64,000 bases of DNA from Luteibacter sp. UNCMF331Sha3.1 (lineage in GTDB: Bacteria; Pseudomonadota; Gammaproteobacteria; Xanthomonadales; Rhodanobacteraceae), in the NCBI RefSeq assembly GCF_900109915.1, contig NZ_FOBU01000002.1, forward strand, positions 451,170 through 515,169. Direction: 5' to 3'. Both the position numbers and the translations under genes were made by a program. Positions 8,374-16,206 of this stretch are shown in pieces; positions within the stretch are counted from its first letter, which is position 1, and the number at the start of each line of letters is the position of its first letter. The notes under the pieces are model-generated. The model made no database searches. It was not told where the DNA came from and saw only the letters and a program-made list of their open reading frames with translations.

Positions 8374-9723
8374 GTGAGCCAAGTTGCCGCCCTCGACACC
8401 AGCCACCAGGACCTCGACCGCCTCGCCAGCCTGGCCGAGGACACGATCCGCCGCGCGCGGGCCGCGGGGGCCACGCAGGCCGAGGTGTCGGCGAGCATCG
8501 ACGTCGGGCTGAACGTGAACGTGCGCCTCGGCGAGGTCGAGACGGTCGAGCACACGCGCGATCGCGGCTTCGCGCTCACGGTGTATTTCGGCCAGCGCAA
8601 GGGCTCGGCCAGCACGGCGGACCTCAATCCGGATTCCATCCAGGCCACCATCGAACAGGCCTGCGCCATCGCCCGTTTCACCGAGGAAGACCCGGCCGCC
8701 GGCCTCGCGGATGCCGATCGCATGGCGACCGCCTTCCCCGATCTCGACCTCTGGCACCCCTGGGACGTCGACGTGGACGGCGCCATCGCGCTGGGCCAGG
8801 AAATCGAAGACGCCGGCCGCGCCATCGCGGGCATCACGAATTCCGACGGTTCGAGCGTCAACGCCGGCCAGAGCCTTTCCGTCTACGCGAACTCCCACGG
8901 CTTCCGCGGCCGCGAGCGCGGCACCCGGCACTCGTTGTCGGTGGCGCTGATCGCCGGCGACGACGACGGCATGCAACGCGACTACTGGTACGACAGCCAG
9001 CGTCGCGCATCGGATTTCATGGACGCGGGCGAGCTCGGCCGCAAGGCCGCCGAGCGTACGCTGTCGCGCCTGGGCGCGCGTCGCCTCGGCACGCGACAGG
9101 CGCCGGTGCTGTTCGCGCCGGAGGTATCCCGCTCGCTCCTCGGCCACCTGCTCGGGGCGATCAGCGGCGGCTCGCTGTATCGCCGCTCGAGCTTCCTGCT
9201 CGATCACGCCGGCAAGCAGATCCTGCCGTCGTGGTTCCGTCTCGACGAGAAACCGCTCGTGCCTCGGGGCATGGGGTCGTCCGTGTTCGATGCCGAGGGT
9301 GTCGCGACCGTCGACTCGCCGCTGGTCGTCGATGGCGTGCTCCAGCGTTACGTGCTGGGCAGCTATTCGGCACGCAAGCTGGGTCTTGCGAGCACCGGCA
9401 ATGCCGGTGGCGTGCACAACCTCTTCGTGAAGACGGGCGACGACGATTTCGCGGGCATGCTGCGCAAACTCGGCACGGGCCTTCTCGTCACCGAGGTGAT
9501 GGGGCAGGGCGTGTCGATTGTCACGGGCGACTATTCGCGCGGCGCCTCCGGTTTCTGGGTCGAGAACGGCCAGATCGCGTTCCCGGTCGAAGAGATCACC
9601 ATCGCGGCCAACCTTCGCGACATGTACGCGAATCTGGTGGCCGTCGGCGCCGATGTCGATCGCCGCTCGCACCTCCTGACCGGATCGTGGCTGATCGAGA
9701 CCATGACCATCGCGGGCGAGTGA
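8374..9723 (+). CDS. pmbA: Metalloprotease PmbA (TldE)
   Basis: A 449-residue PmbA/TldE protein, the same length as the E. coli protein (450). With TldD it forms a heterodimeric zinc protease that matures microcin B17 and degrades the CcdA antitoxin. TldE itself lacks the zinc-binding HExxxH motif, and none is seen here. Conserved blocks include the N-terminal ARAAGATQAEVS region, SSVFDAEGV and the C-terminal GASGFWVENGQIAFPVEEITIA. The start is a GTG at 8374, chosen because earlier in-frame codons overlap the divergent DUF1653 gene and do not match the family. tldD is not in this window. Confidence 0.95.
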   Translation: MSQVAALDTSHQDLDRLASLAEDTIRRARAAGATQAEVSASIDVGLNVNVRLGEVETVEHTRDRGFALTVYFGQRKGSASTADLNPDSIQATIEQACAIARFTEEDPAAGLADADRMATAFPDLDLWHPWDVDVDGAIALGQEIEDAGRAIAGITNSDGSSVNAGQSLSVYANSHGFRGRERGTRHSLSVALIAGDDDGMQRDYWYDSQRRASDFMDAGELGRKAAERTLSRLGARRLGTRQAPVLFAPEVSRSLLGHLLGAISGGSLYRRSSFLLDHAGKQILPSWFRLDEKPLVPRGMGSSVFDAEGVATVDSPLVVDGVLQRYVLGSYSARKLGLASTGNAGGVHNLFVKTGDDDFAGMLRKLGTGLLVTEVMGQGVSIVTGDYSRGASGFWVENGQIAFPVEEITIAANLRDMYANLVAVGADVDRRSHLLTGSWLIETMTIAGE

Positions 9724-9803
9724 AGACCATGTGCCGTCCGTCGTCTTGACAGGCGACTGGGCGGAACGGACAGTGGGCGCGACATCGCCCACGGAGTTCC
9801 GCC

Positions 9804-10208
9804 ATGAGTACGCCGTCCGATCAGATCCCGCCGTCGCCGCCGCCGACCCCTCCGCCCTACGAGCCCCCGGGTTCCGCCGTCGTCAACGCGGACGACCGGA
9901 ACATCGCGATGCTCACGCATCTGTCCGGTCTCATCTTCAGCATCATCGTCCCGCTGATCGTCTGGCTGATCCACAAGGATCGCGCCGACAAGGCGTACCT
10001 CGTGACCGAAGCGAAGGAAGCCCTCAACTTCCAGATCACCGTGCTCATCGGCTACGTGATCTGCTGGGTGCTCACCGTGATCGTCATCGGCGCGTTCCTC
10101 ACGCCGCTGCTGTGGCTGTTCAACCTGGTGTTCTGCATCGTCGCGGCCATCCGCGTCAGCCAGACCGGCAGCTACCGCTACCCGTTCACGCTGCGCCTGA
10201 TCGCCTGA
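9804..10208 (+). CDS. DUF4870 (Tic20-like) membrane protein
   Basis: A 134-residue inner-membrane protein. Residues 1-30 are a proline-rich cytoplasmic tail. The rest has the DUF4870 signature (NIAMLTHLSGLI, a hydrophobic helix, then KEALNFQITVLIGYVICW and a further hydrophobic region), giving about three membrane segments. The ALNFQ motif is diagnostic of the family. The function is unknown; distant similarity to the plastid import component Tic20 is noted for the family. It stands alone, 80 bases after pmbA, and is followed by a REP pair. Confidence 0.88.
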   Translation: MSTPSDQIPPSPPPTPPPYEPPGSAVVNADDRNIAMLTHLSGLIFSIIVPLIVWLIHKDRADKAYLVTEAKEALNFQITVLIGYVICWVLTVIVIGAFLTPLLWLFNLVFCIVAAIRVSQTGSYRYPFTLRLIA

Positions 10209-10230
10209 TCAGCGGGTGACGCGCTCCCCC

Positions 10231-10299
10231 GTGGGAGCGCGCTCGCGCGCGATGGGTGCTTGCGACAAGCACCCATCGCGGCCAAGGCCGCTCCCACAC
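10231..10299. repeat. REP-type inverted pair
   Basis: Two facing heads. The left stem is GCGCGC-TC-GCGCGC, and the right stem, read on the minus strand, is GCGGCC-TT-GGCCGC. The inner arms GGGTGCT and AGCACCC also pair, giving one long interrupted hairpin. It lies between the convergent DUF4870 and ispA genes. Confidence 0.9.
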
Positions 10300-10328
10300 G
10301 ACGAGCCGACCTGCGGCAGAGTGCCGTC

Positions 10329-11234
10329 CTAATGCCCGCGCGTGGCCGAATAGCGCGCCAGCGCGGCGAGCCATGCGCCGCGTTCGCCCAAGGGGGCAAT
10401 GGCTTCCAGCGCATCGTCGACCAGGGCCGCGAGTCGCTCGCGCGACGCCTCCAGTCCGATAATGGATGGAAAGGTCGGCTTGTCGGCGGCCGCGTCCTTG
10501 CCGGCGGTCTTGCCGATCACGGCGGACTCGCCCTCGACATCGAGGATGTCGTCGCGCACCTGGAACGCGAGGCCGACCGCGTGGCCGTAGCGATCGAGAC
10601 GGGCGAACATCGCCTCGTCGTCGCAGCCGGCGGCCAGCGCGCCGAGACGGATGGAGGCGCGGATGAGCGCGCCGGTCTTGTAGGCATGCATGCGCTCGAG
10701 CTCATCGAGCGTCAGCGTGTGTCCGACGCCCGCGAGGTCGAACGCCTGGCCGCCGGCCATGCCTTCCGCACCGCAGGCCAGGCCGAGCGTGCGGAGCATC
10801 GCGATGCGCCGCCGTGCGTCGTCGTCGCCATCGGATCCGGTCGCCAGCAGCTCGAACGCGAGCGCCTGCAGCGCGTCGCCCGCGAGGATCGCCATGGCCT
10901 CGCCGAAGACGATGTGGCAGGTGGGGCGACCGCGGCGCAGCGCGTCGTCGTCCATCGCCGGCAGGTCGTCGTGGACGAGCGAGTACGCGTGGATGATCTC
11001 CACCGCGCAGGCCGGCGCGTCGAGGATCGCGCCGTCGCAGCCAAGCGCCTGCCCGGCGGCGTAGACGAAGAGAGGGCGCAGGCGCTTTCCGCCGCCCAGT
11101 ACCGCGTATCGCATGGCGCGGTGGAGATCGGTGGGCGGGAGGTCTTCGGCGGGGAGCGCGCGCGCGAGCGCGTCGTCGGCGCGTCCGACCAGCGCCTTGA
11201 GCGGCGCCGGCAGGTCAGTCGATGCGGGAGTCAA
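10329..11234 (-). CDS. ispA: Farnesyl diphosphate synthase (polyprenyl synthetase)
   Basis: A 301-residue trans-isoprenyl diphosphate synthase (E. coli IspA 299) that condenses isopentenyl diphosphate with allylic diphosphates to make farnesyl diphosphate for quinones and undecaprenyl carriers. The first aspartate-rich motif is DDLPAMDDD, and the second is DDILD within [12 protein letters not shown]. The GGGKRLRP substrate-binding motif is near residue 48. The gene overlaps the upstream xseB by 20 bases, the conserved xseB-ispA arrangement. The usual third member, dxs, is not next to it. FPP is the most likely product; geranylgeranyl diphosphate cannot be excluded from sequence alone. Confidence 0.95.
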   Translation of the reverse strand: MTPASTDLPAPLKALVGRADDALARALPAEDLPPTDLHRAMRYAVLGGGKRLRPLFVYAAGQALGCDGAILDAPACAVEIIHAYSLVHDDLPAMDDDALRRGRPTCHIVFGEAMAILAGDALQALAFELLATGSDGDDDARRRIAMLRTLGLACGAEGMAGGQAFDLAGVGHTLTLDELERMHAYKTGALIRASIRLGALAAGCDDEAMFARLDRYGHAVGLAFQVRDDILDVEGESAVIGKTAGKDAAADKPTFPSIIGLEASRERLAALVDDALEAIAPLGERGAWLAALARYSATRGH

Positions 11235-11475
11235 AGGGTTCGGCGGTGTCGGGGGCTTGGGGGTCGAGCAGCAGGCGGACGCGCAGTTCGGCCTGCTCCA
11301 GCGCCGTCTGGCAGTGCCGGTAGAGGCCGATGCCGCGTTCGAACGACTTCAGCGATTCGTCGAGGCTGAGCTCGCCGCCTTCCATGCGCGTGACCAATTG
11401 TTCGAGTTCGTCGAGCGAGTGCTCGAACTCGGCGATGGACGACGCGGGTACGGGGGCGGCAGGAGACTTCGGCAT
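11215..11475 (-). CDS. xseB: Exodeoxyribonuclease VII small subunit
   Basis: An 86-residue protein with the XseB core: [40 protein letters not shown]. It forms a helical hairpin that binds XseA in exonuclease VII, which degrades single-stranded DNA from either end. The length fits the family (about 80 residues). Its 3' end overlaps ispA by 20 bases, so translation is probably coupled. xseA is not in this window. Confidence 0.96.
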   Translation of the reverse strand: MPKSPAAPVPASSIAEFEHSLDELEQLVTRMEGGELSLDESLKSFERGIGLYRHCQTALEQAELRVRLLLDPQAPDTAEPFDSRID

Positions 11476-11659
11476 GCGCGCAAAGCTAGCTCACATGGCC
11501 GTTGCGATCAATCGCCGCGATGACGCGCGGTGCGCGCGCAGGGCGCGCATATGATTGAATGCGCAAGGATTATCGCGCGGTTATGTCGACTTCGTCATGC
11601 CCGCCCGAGGGTGCGATCGCTATGCTCTCCCGATGGCTTGCATCGCAGGACGATCGATC

Positions 11660-12100
11660 ATGGTTCCGAAGTTCATGGGCATCGCGCTGGCACTGGCGTC
11701 GATGGCCGGCATCGCGCATGCCGAAAAGACGGCCTCCGCGAAGGCCGACGTGCTCGTCAGGACGGATGCCTCGTGGAACGGGGTGGCGTACACGGCCTAC
11801 ACGACGGGCCGACCCGAGCTGACGGTACTGAAGATGACGATTCCCGCGCACACCGCGCTGCCGTGGCATACCCACCCCATTCCGAACGCGGCATACGTCC
11901 TGTCGGGCTCGATCACGGTCGAGGACAAGGCCTCGGGCCGGAAGCAGGCGTTCCACGCCGGGGAGGCGCTGGCGGAAGAGGTGGGTCAGGTCCATCGCGG
12001 CGTCACGGGCGACGAGCCCGCGGTGCTCGTCGTCACCTATGCGGGCACCCCGGGCACGCCGACCTTCGTTCCCGAGCAGGGGCAGAAGCCCGAGTATTGA
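11660..12100 (+). CDS. Exported cupin-domain protein
   Basis: A 146-residue protein with a signal peptide at residues 1-21 (cut after AHA) and a single cupin barrel. The metal-binding pair is in PWHTHP (His70, His72), and a later histidine lies in GQVHRGV. The usual cupin glutamate after the HxH pair appears replaced by a small residue (IPNAAYV). The substrate is unknown. I chose the ATG at 11660 because it begins the signal peptide and has AGGA about 9 bases upstream; two earlier in-frame ATGs (11555, 11597) give extensions without family character. It is convergent with tilS. Confidence 0.8.
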   Translation: MVPKFMGIALALASMAGIAHAEKTASAKADVLVRTDASWNGVAYTAYTTGRPELTVLKMTIPAHTALPWHTHPIPNAAYVLSGSITVEDKASGRKQAFHAGEALAEEVGQVHRGVTGDEPAVLVVTYAGTPGTPTFVPEQGQKPEY

Positions 12101-12132
12101 GAGGCTGGCTCACACTTCGACGGCGGGGCGTT

Positions 12133-13431
12133 TCAGACCTCGGCGCCGCGCAGCCAGCGTGGCCGGGCGCCGATGCCGTCGAAGAGCACCGCCGCGTCGT
12201 CGCTGACCCAGCGATCGCCCACCGCCATCAGGCGGCCCTCGTCGTCGACGATGAGCGGCATGCACGGGCGATCCCACGGCGGCACGCCACCGCGCTGGAA
12301 GAGGTCGCGCAGTTCGCGCGTGTGCCTGTCGCCGACGGGGCGCAACGTTTCGCCGCCGCGCCGGTAGCGGACCGTGAACGCCTGTGGCAGGCGCGCGTCG
12401 CCGAGTGTCAGGACACCGCCGCCTGGCAGGTCGAGTGCCTCGCCATGCCAGGATGATTCCCACTGCGCGTCGAACGGCCCTGAGCGCGCGAGCGCCCAGA
12501 GGCGGCCGCGCCAGACGCGCACCTCGGTATCCAGCCAGCCCATCCGGGGCAGGCGATCGGCGGCGGCGTCGCGTATCTGGCGCTCCAGCGCTTCCCGTTG
12601 TCCGCTCGTCGGCGCCTGCCGTCCCGCATCGTGCAACCACTGGTCGAGCACCGGCCAGCGCAGCGCCGGGGGCAGGGCGAGCCAGCCCGGTGCGTCGAGA
12701 CTGCCGTCGCGCGCGCGCAGCGCGTCGAGCGCCGGAGCCCAGGCGTCGCGGAGCGCGTCGGCGGCCTCGCGGCACAGCCGCGCGCTGTGCACGATGCTGC
12801 GCGACGCCTGCGGCCAGAGTTCGCCGAGCGCGGGCATCACGGTCGAGCGGAGGAAGGCCCGCGCGACGCGCGGATCGTCGTTGGACGGGTCGTGCACGGT
12901 GTCGAGGCCATGCAGCGCCACGTGGGCGAGCAGCGTCTCGCGCGGGAGGTCGAGCAGCGGTCGCCATTGCTCGCCCGCGCCGAGCGGTCGCCGCTCGCGC
13001 ATGCCGCCGAGGCCTTCGGGGCCGGCGCCGCGCAGCAGTTTGAGCAACACGGTTTCGACCTGGTCGTCGCGATGGTGGGCGAGCACGAGTCGCTCGCCTT
13101 CCCGGAGCCGGGCCATGAAGGCTCCGCGCCGCGCGCGCCGTGCCGCGGCTTCGACGCCTTCGCCCCGGCTCAGGTCCACCGTGACGCGGAGGGATTCGAA
13201 CGGCACGTCGAGCGATTCGCAGAACCGCCGGCAATGCATCGCCCAGATACCGCTTTCCGCGTGCAGGCCGTGGTCCACGTGCAGCGCGCGCATGGCCGGT
13301 CGCGGCGAGCGCGTGGCGAGGGCGTGCAGCAACGCGGTCGAATCGGGGCCGCCGCTGTACGCCACGACGAGCGCGAGCGGGCCCTGATCGTCGAGGGCCG
13401 CGTCGAGGTGTTCGCCGAGCGTGGAAGTCAT
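12133..13431 (-). CDS. tilS: tRNA(Ile)-lysidine synthase
   Basis: A 432-residue enzyme (E. coli TilS 432) that attaches lysine to C34 of tRNA-Ile2 with ATP, changing its codon reading from AUG to AUA and its identity from Met to Ile. The PP-loop motif SGGPDS is at residues 26-31, and the HHRDDQVETVLLKLLRG motif follows. The C-terminal TilS domains contain the conserved RYRRGGETLRP. The ATG at 13431 overlaps the stop of the upstream NYN gene by 4 bases. An open extension upstream overlaps that gene in another frame and is not real. Confidence 0.95.
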   Translation of the reverse strand: MTSTLGEHLDAALDDQGPLALVVAYSGGPDSTALLHALATRSPRPAMRALHVDHGLHAESGIWAMHCRRFCESLDVPFESLRVTVDLSRGEGVEAAARRARRGAFMARLREGERLVLAHHRDDQVETVLLKLLRGAGPEGLGGMRERRPLGAGEQWRPLLDLPRETLLAHVALHGLDTVHDPSNDDPRVARAFLRSTVMPALGELWPQASRSIVHSARLCREAADALRDAWAPALDALRARDGSLDAPGWLALPPALRWPVLDQWLHDAGRQAPTSGQREALERQIRDAAADRLPRMGWLDTEVRVWRGRLWALARSGPFDAQWESSWHGEALDLPGGGVLTLGDARLPQAFTVRYRRGGETLRPVGDRHTRELRDLFQRGGVPPWDRPCMPLIVDDEGRLMAVGDRWVSDDAAVLFDGIGARPRWLRGAEV

Positions 13432-14171
13432 TTGCCCTTGGCTTTGACGCGTACGAACAGATGCTTCGCATTGCCGATCTGGCGGTCTTCCATGTCGAAC
13501 AGGCCGACCGCGTTGATCAGTCCGCTGAATTTCGAGTACCCGTAATCGCGTGGATCGAATTCGGGCGACCGCTTGTTGACGATGCTGCCGACGGCACCGA
13601 GCGATGCCCAGCCGTTCTCGTCCGACGAGGCGTCGATGGCATTGCGCAACATGTTCATGAGCTTCGTGTCGCCGCGTAGTTCGTTCGGCGTCTTCTTCGC
13701 CTTCGGTTCTTCGGGCTCGCTTTCCACCGTACCCACGAGGCGATCGGTGTAGATGAACTTGTCGCACGCCGAGACGAACGGCTGCGGCGTCTTGCGTTCA
13801 CCGAACCCGTACACGGTAAGGCCCGCTTCGCGGATGCGCGAGGCGAGACGCGTGAAGTCGCTGTCGCTGGACACGATGCAGAAGCCGTCGAAGCGCGACG
13901 AATAGAGCAGGTCCATGGCGTCGATGATCATCGCCGAGTCCGTCGCGTTCTTGCCCGACGTGTAGGCGAACTGCTGGATCGGCTGGATGGAATGGTCGAG
14001 CAGCACCGACTTCCAGCCACCGAGGTTCGGGGCCGTCCAGTCGCCGTAGATGCGCTTGACGTGCGCGGTGCCGAATTTCGCGACCTCCGCGAGCAGTCCG
14101 TCCACGATGGCCGGTCGCGCGTTGTCCGCGTCGATCAGGACCGCAAGCTTGTCGGTGACGTCGTTGGCCAT
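13428..14171 (-). CDS. NYN-domain nuclease-like protein with C-terminal LOTUS (OST-HTH) domain
   Basis: A 247-residue predicted cytoplasmic RNA-binding protein. Residues 8-150 are a NYN (PIN-like) domain with the acidic motifs VLIDADNAR, NATDSAMIIDAMDLL and SSDSDF, which form the metal-binding nuclease site in this family. Residues about 178-240 are an OST-HTH/LOTUS domain (WASLGAVGSIVNKR and YGYSKFSGLINAVGLFDM), an RNA-binding winged helix. A Glu/Lys linker joins them. It overlaps tilS by 4 bases and follows accA, so it is probably co-expressed with tRNA modification. The RNA target is unknown. Confidence 0.9.
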   Translation of the reverse strand: MANDVTDKLAVLIDADNARPAIVDGLLAEVAKFGTAHVKRIYGDWTAPNLGGWKSVLLDHSIQPIQQFAYTSGKNATDSAMIIDAMDLLYSSRFDGFCIVSSDSDFTRLASRIREAGLTVYGFGERKTPQPFVSACDKFIYTDRLVGTVESEPEEPKAKKTPNELRGDTKLMNMLRNAIDASSDENGWASLGAVGSIVNKRSPEFDPRDYGYSKFSGLINAVGLFDMEDRQIGNAKHLFVRVKAKGK

Positions 14172-14232
14172 GGTCGGGACCGGTGTGGAGAGTGGCCTGA
14201 TCGTACAACCTTCGCCCGGACCGGATCGCAGA

Positions 14233-14299
14233 GTGGGAGCCAGCTAGCTGGCGATGGGAGCTCGCGGCAAGCTCCCATCGCCAGCAGGCTGGCTCCCAC
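14233..14299. repeat. REP-type inverted pair
   Basis: Two facing heads with stems GCCAGC-TA-GCTGGC (left) and GCCAGC-CT-GCTGGC (right, minus strand). The inner arms here are GGGAGCT and AGCTCCC, unlike the GGGTGCT/AGCACCC arms at 10231. The element sits between accA and the NYN gene, so an accA transcript that continues into the NYN gene would carry this hairpin. Confidence 0.9.
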
Positions 14300-14313
14300 C
14301 AAGAGCAGAGCGA

Positions 14314-15273
14314 TCAGCCTTCGCTGAACGCGCCGTACCCACGCAGGCGCTGGTAGCGCTTCTCGAGCAGCGTTTCGAGCGGCAGCGCTTCCAGGGCGTC
14401 GAGCTCGTTGAGGAGCACGGCCTTCAGGCGCACGGCCATCGACTGCGGATTGCGATGGGCGCCGCCGAGCGGCTCGCGGACGATCTTGTCGATCAGGCCG
14501 TTCTCGAGAAGACGCGGCGCCGTGAGGCCCATGACCTCGGCGGCGTCCTTCGCCTTGTCCGCGCTCTTCCAGAGGATGGAGGCGCAGCCTTCCGGCGTGA
14601 TGACCGAATAGGTGGAGTACTGGAGCATCAGCGTGCGGTCGCCGACGCCGATGGCCAGCGCGCCGCCCGAGCCGCCTTCGCCCGTGACGGTGCAGATGAC
14701 CGGGACGCGCAGTTCCGCCATTTCCAGCAGGTTGCGGGCGATGGCTTCAGACTGGCCGCGTTCTTCCGCGTTGATGCCCGGCCACGCGCCGGCGGTGTCG
14801 ATGAACGTGAAGACCGGGATGTGGAACTGCTCGGCCATCTTGAACAGGCGCAGTGCCTTGCGATAGCCCTCGGGGCGCGGCATGCCGAAGTTACGCTTCA
14901 CCTTGGTCTTGGTGTCGCGACCCTTCTGGTGGCCGACGATCATGATCGAGCGGCCGTTGATGCGGGCGAGGCCGCCCACGATGGCCTGGTCGTCCGCGAA
15001 CATGCGGTCGCCCTTCAGCTCGTGGAATTCCTCGCACATGCCCTGGATGTAGTCGAGCGTGTACGGCCGCGCGGGATGGCGCGATACCTGGCTGACCTGC
15101 CACGGCGTGAGGTTGCGGAAGATCTCGGCGGTCTTCACCTTGAGCTTCTCGCGGAGCCGGCCGACTTCTTCGTCGATGTTGAACGCCTGCCCGCTGCTGG
15201 CATGGCGGAGCTCTTCGATCTTCGCCTCCAGTTCGGCGATGGGTTGTTCGAAATCGAGGAAGTTGGGATTCAT
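14314..15273 (-). CDS. accA: Acetyl-CoA carboxylase carboxyltransferase subunit alpha
   Basis: A 319-residue protein, the same length as E. coli AccA. It transfers the carboxyl group from biotin to acetyl-CoA to make malonyl-CoA for fatty acid synthesis, acting as an alpha2beta2 complex with AccD. The N-terminus [21 protein letters not shown] is typical. Further conserved blocks are [39 protein letters not shown] and [12 protein letters not shown]. The start at 15273 gives the family N-terminus. It lies downstream of dnaE, as in E. coli, with one unrelated exported-protein gene between them. Confidence 0.97.
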   Translation of the reverse strand: MNPNFLDFEQPIAELEAKIEELRHASSGQAFNIDEEVGRLREKLKVKTAEIFRNLTPWQVSQVSRHPARPYTLDYIQGMCEEFHELKGDRMFADDQAIVGGLARINGRSIMIVGHQKGRDTKTKVKRNFGMPRPEGYRKALRLFKMAEQFHIPVFTFIDTAGAWPGINAEERGQSEAIARNLLEMAELRVPVICTVTGEGGSGGALAIGVGDRTLMLQYSTYSVITPEGCASILWKSADKAKDAAEVMGLTAPRLLENGLIDKIVREPLGGAHRNPQSMAVRLKAVLLNELDALEALPLETLLEKRYQRLRGYGAFSEG

Positions 15274-15301
15274 GGAGTCGGCGCTTCGGACAAGACCGCT
15301 G

Positions 15302-15307
15302 ATTATA
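15302..15307 (-). promoter_or_regulatory. Candidate -10 box for accA
   Basis: A perfect TATAAT on the minus strand, about 29 bases upstream of the accA start. No good -35 hexamer is seen 16-18 bases further upstream. It could drive accA and the NYN-tilS genes behind it. Confidence 0.5.
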
Positions 15308-15393
15308 CCCATCTGCGAAACATCGCCGTGTGCGCCAGGGTACGGAACCTGGCGCAGCGGCTAAGTCGCTGACTGAGAAAGCCTTCCGTCGGA

Positions 15394-15414
15394 GGCGGGC
15401 CGTGTTGGCCCGCC
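15394..15414 (-). terminator. GC-rich hairpin after the exported-protein gene
   Basis: An 8-bp perfect stem (GGCGGGCC / GGCCCGCC) with a 5-base loop, directly after the stop of the gene at 15422-16039. The downstream T tract on the minus strand is weak (TTTCTC after a gap), so it may be an inefficient terminator or an RNA-stabilising hairpin. Confidence 0.45.
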
Positions 15415-15421
15415 CGGGACA

Positions 15422-16039
15422 TCAGCCTTCGATGTCCGTATCGGCGGACTGGACGAGGAAGACGTCGTCCACCTGCACGACCGAACTCGCGCCTTCGTTA
15501 TCGATCTCGATCATGACGTGGGCGGGGGCGGGATAGGCCTTGCCGTCGACCAGCAGTTCGACCTCGGTCCACTCGTGGTGTCGCGCAGTGGTGGTGATCG
15601 CACCGAGCTTCGCGCCCCGCACGCCCGCGGCGTTGCTCATGGACAGCGTGGCGCGCACCGGCGCGTCGTGGCTTTCCGACAGCAGCCGGAAGCGCAGCAC
15701 GTAGCTGGCATCCTTGCTGAGCGTGCCGAAGTCGGCGTACACCGCCTGCTTCAGGCGGGAGCCGCCGCGAATGGCGGCGTACTGGTTGCCGGTCGCGTCG
15801 CCGCCGCGCGAGACGTCGCCCTCGGCGGCCCAGCCGTCGAGCGTGTCGAAGGTCGGCTGCTTTACCGGGAGGCGGCACGCGTCGAAGACTTCGGACGAGT
15901 TGCAGGACGGGAGACCGGCCGGCGACGGGCCGATGTGCGTGAAGCCGGTCGACGAAAGGCTGCCGGCGAACGCGGTACCGGCGAGGGTGGCGGCGCAGAG
16001 GCCAGCGGCGATGAAGGCCAGGGAGGTATGACGGGTCAT
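15422..16039 (-). CDS. Exported protein of unknown function
   Basis: A 205-residue protein with a clear signal peptide (residues 1-25, cut after AFA). The mature part is mostly predicted beta structure. It has two cysteines (46 and 55) near its start that could form a disulfide, and a pattern (YVLRFRLLSES, EVELLVDGK, VVQVDDVFLVQ) resembling carbohydrate-binding or jelly-roll modules. I do not recognise a named family. It lies alone between dnaE and accA with its own leader containing an inverted repeat, so it may be separately regulated and inserted into the otherwise conserved dnaE-accA order. Confidence 0.75.
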   Translation of the reverse strand: MTRHTSLAFIAAGLCAATLAGTAFAGSLSSTGFTHIGPSPAGLPSCNSSEVFDACRLPVKQPTFDTLDGWAAEGDVSRGGDATGNQYAAIRGGSRLKQAVYADFGTLSKDASYVLRFRLLSESHDAPVRATLSMSNAAGVRGAKLGAITTTARHHEWTEVELLVDGKAYPAPAHVMIEIDNEGASSVVQVDDVFLVQSADTDIEG

Positions 16040-16080
16040 GGTGTTGTCCGTGTCTTGGGGAAGGGAGCGCCTGAGCGCTT

Positions 16081-16097
16081 GCGGAATCCGATTCCGC
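16081..16097. promoter_or_regulatory. Inverted repeat upstream of the exported-protein gene
   Basis: GCGGAATC-C-GATTCCGC is a perfect 8-bp inverted repeat around one centre base, about 42 bases upstream of the start at 16039. A smaller inverted repeat (AGCGC-CTGA-GCGCT) lies just beside it at about 16067-16080. It could be an operator or part of a structured leader; no regulator is identified. Confidence 0.4.
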
Positions 16098-16206
16098 CCC
16101 CGGATTAAAGCTTAGTTGTCATCTGCCATGGGCGCCGCTTACGTGACACGAGCGGCACGCCTACGCTGCGGATCGGCTCACGCGAAACTGCTCGCCCCGC
16201 CCGGCA

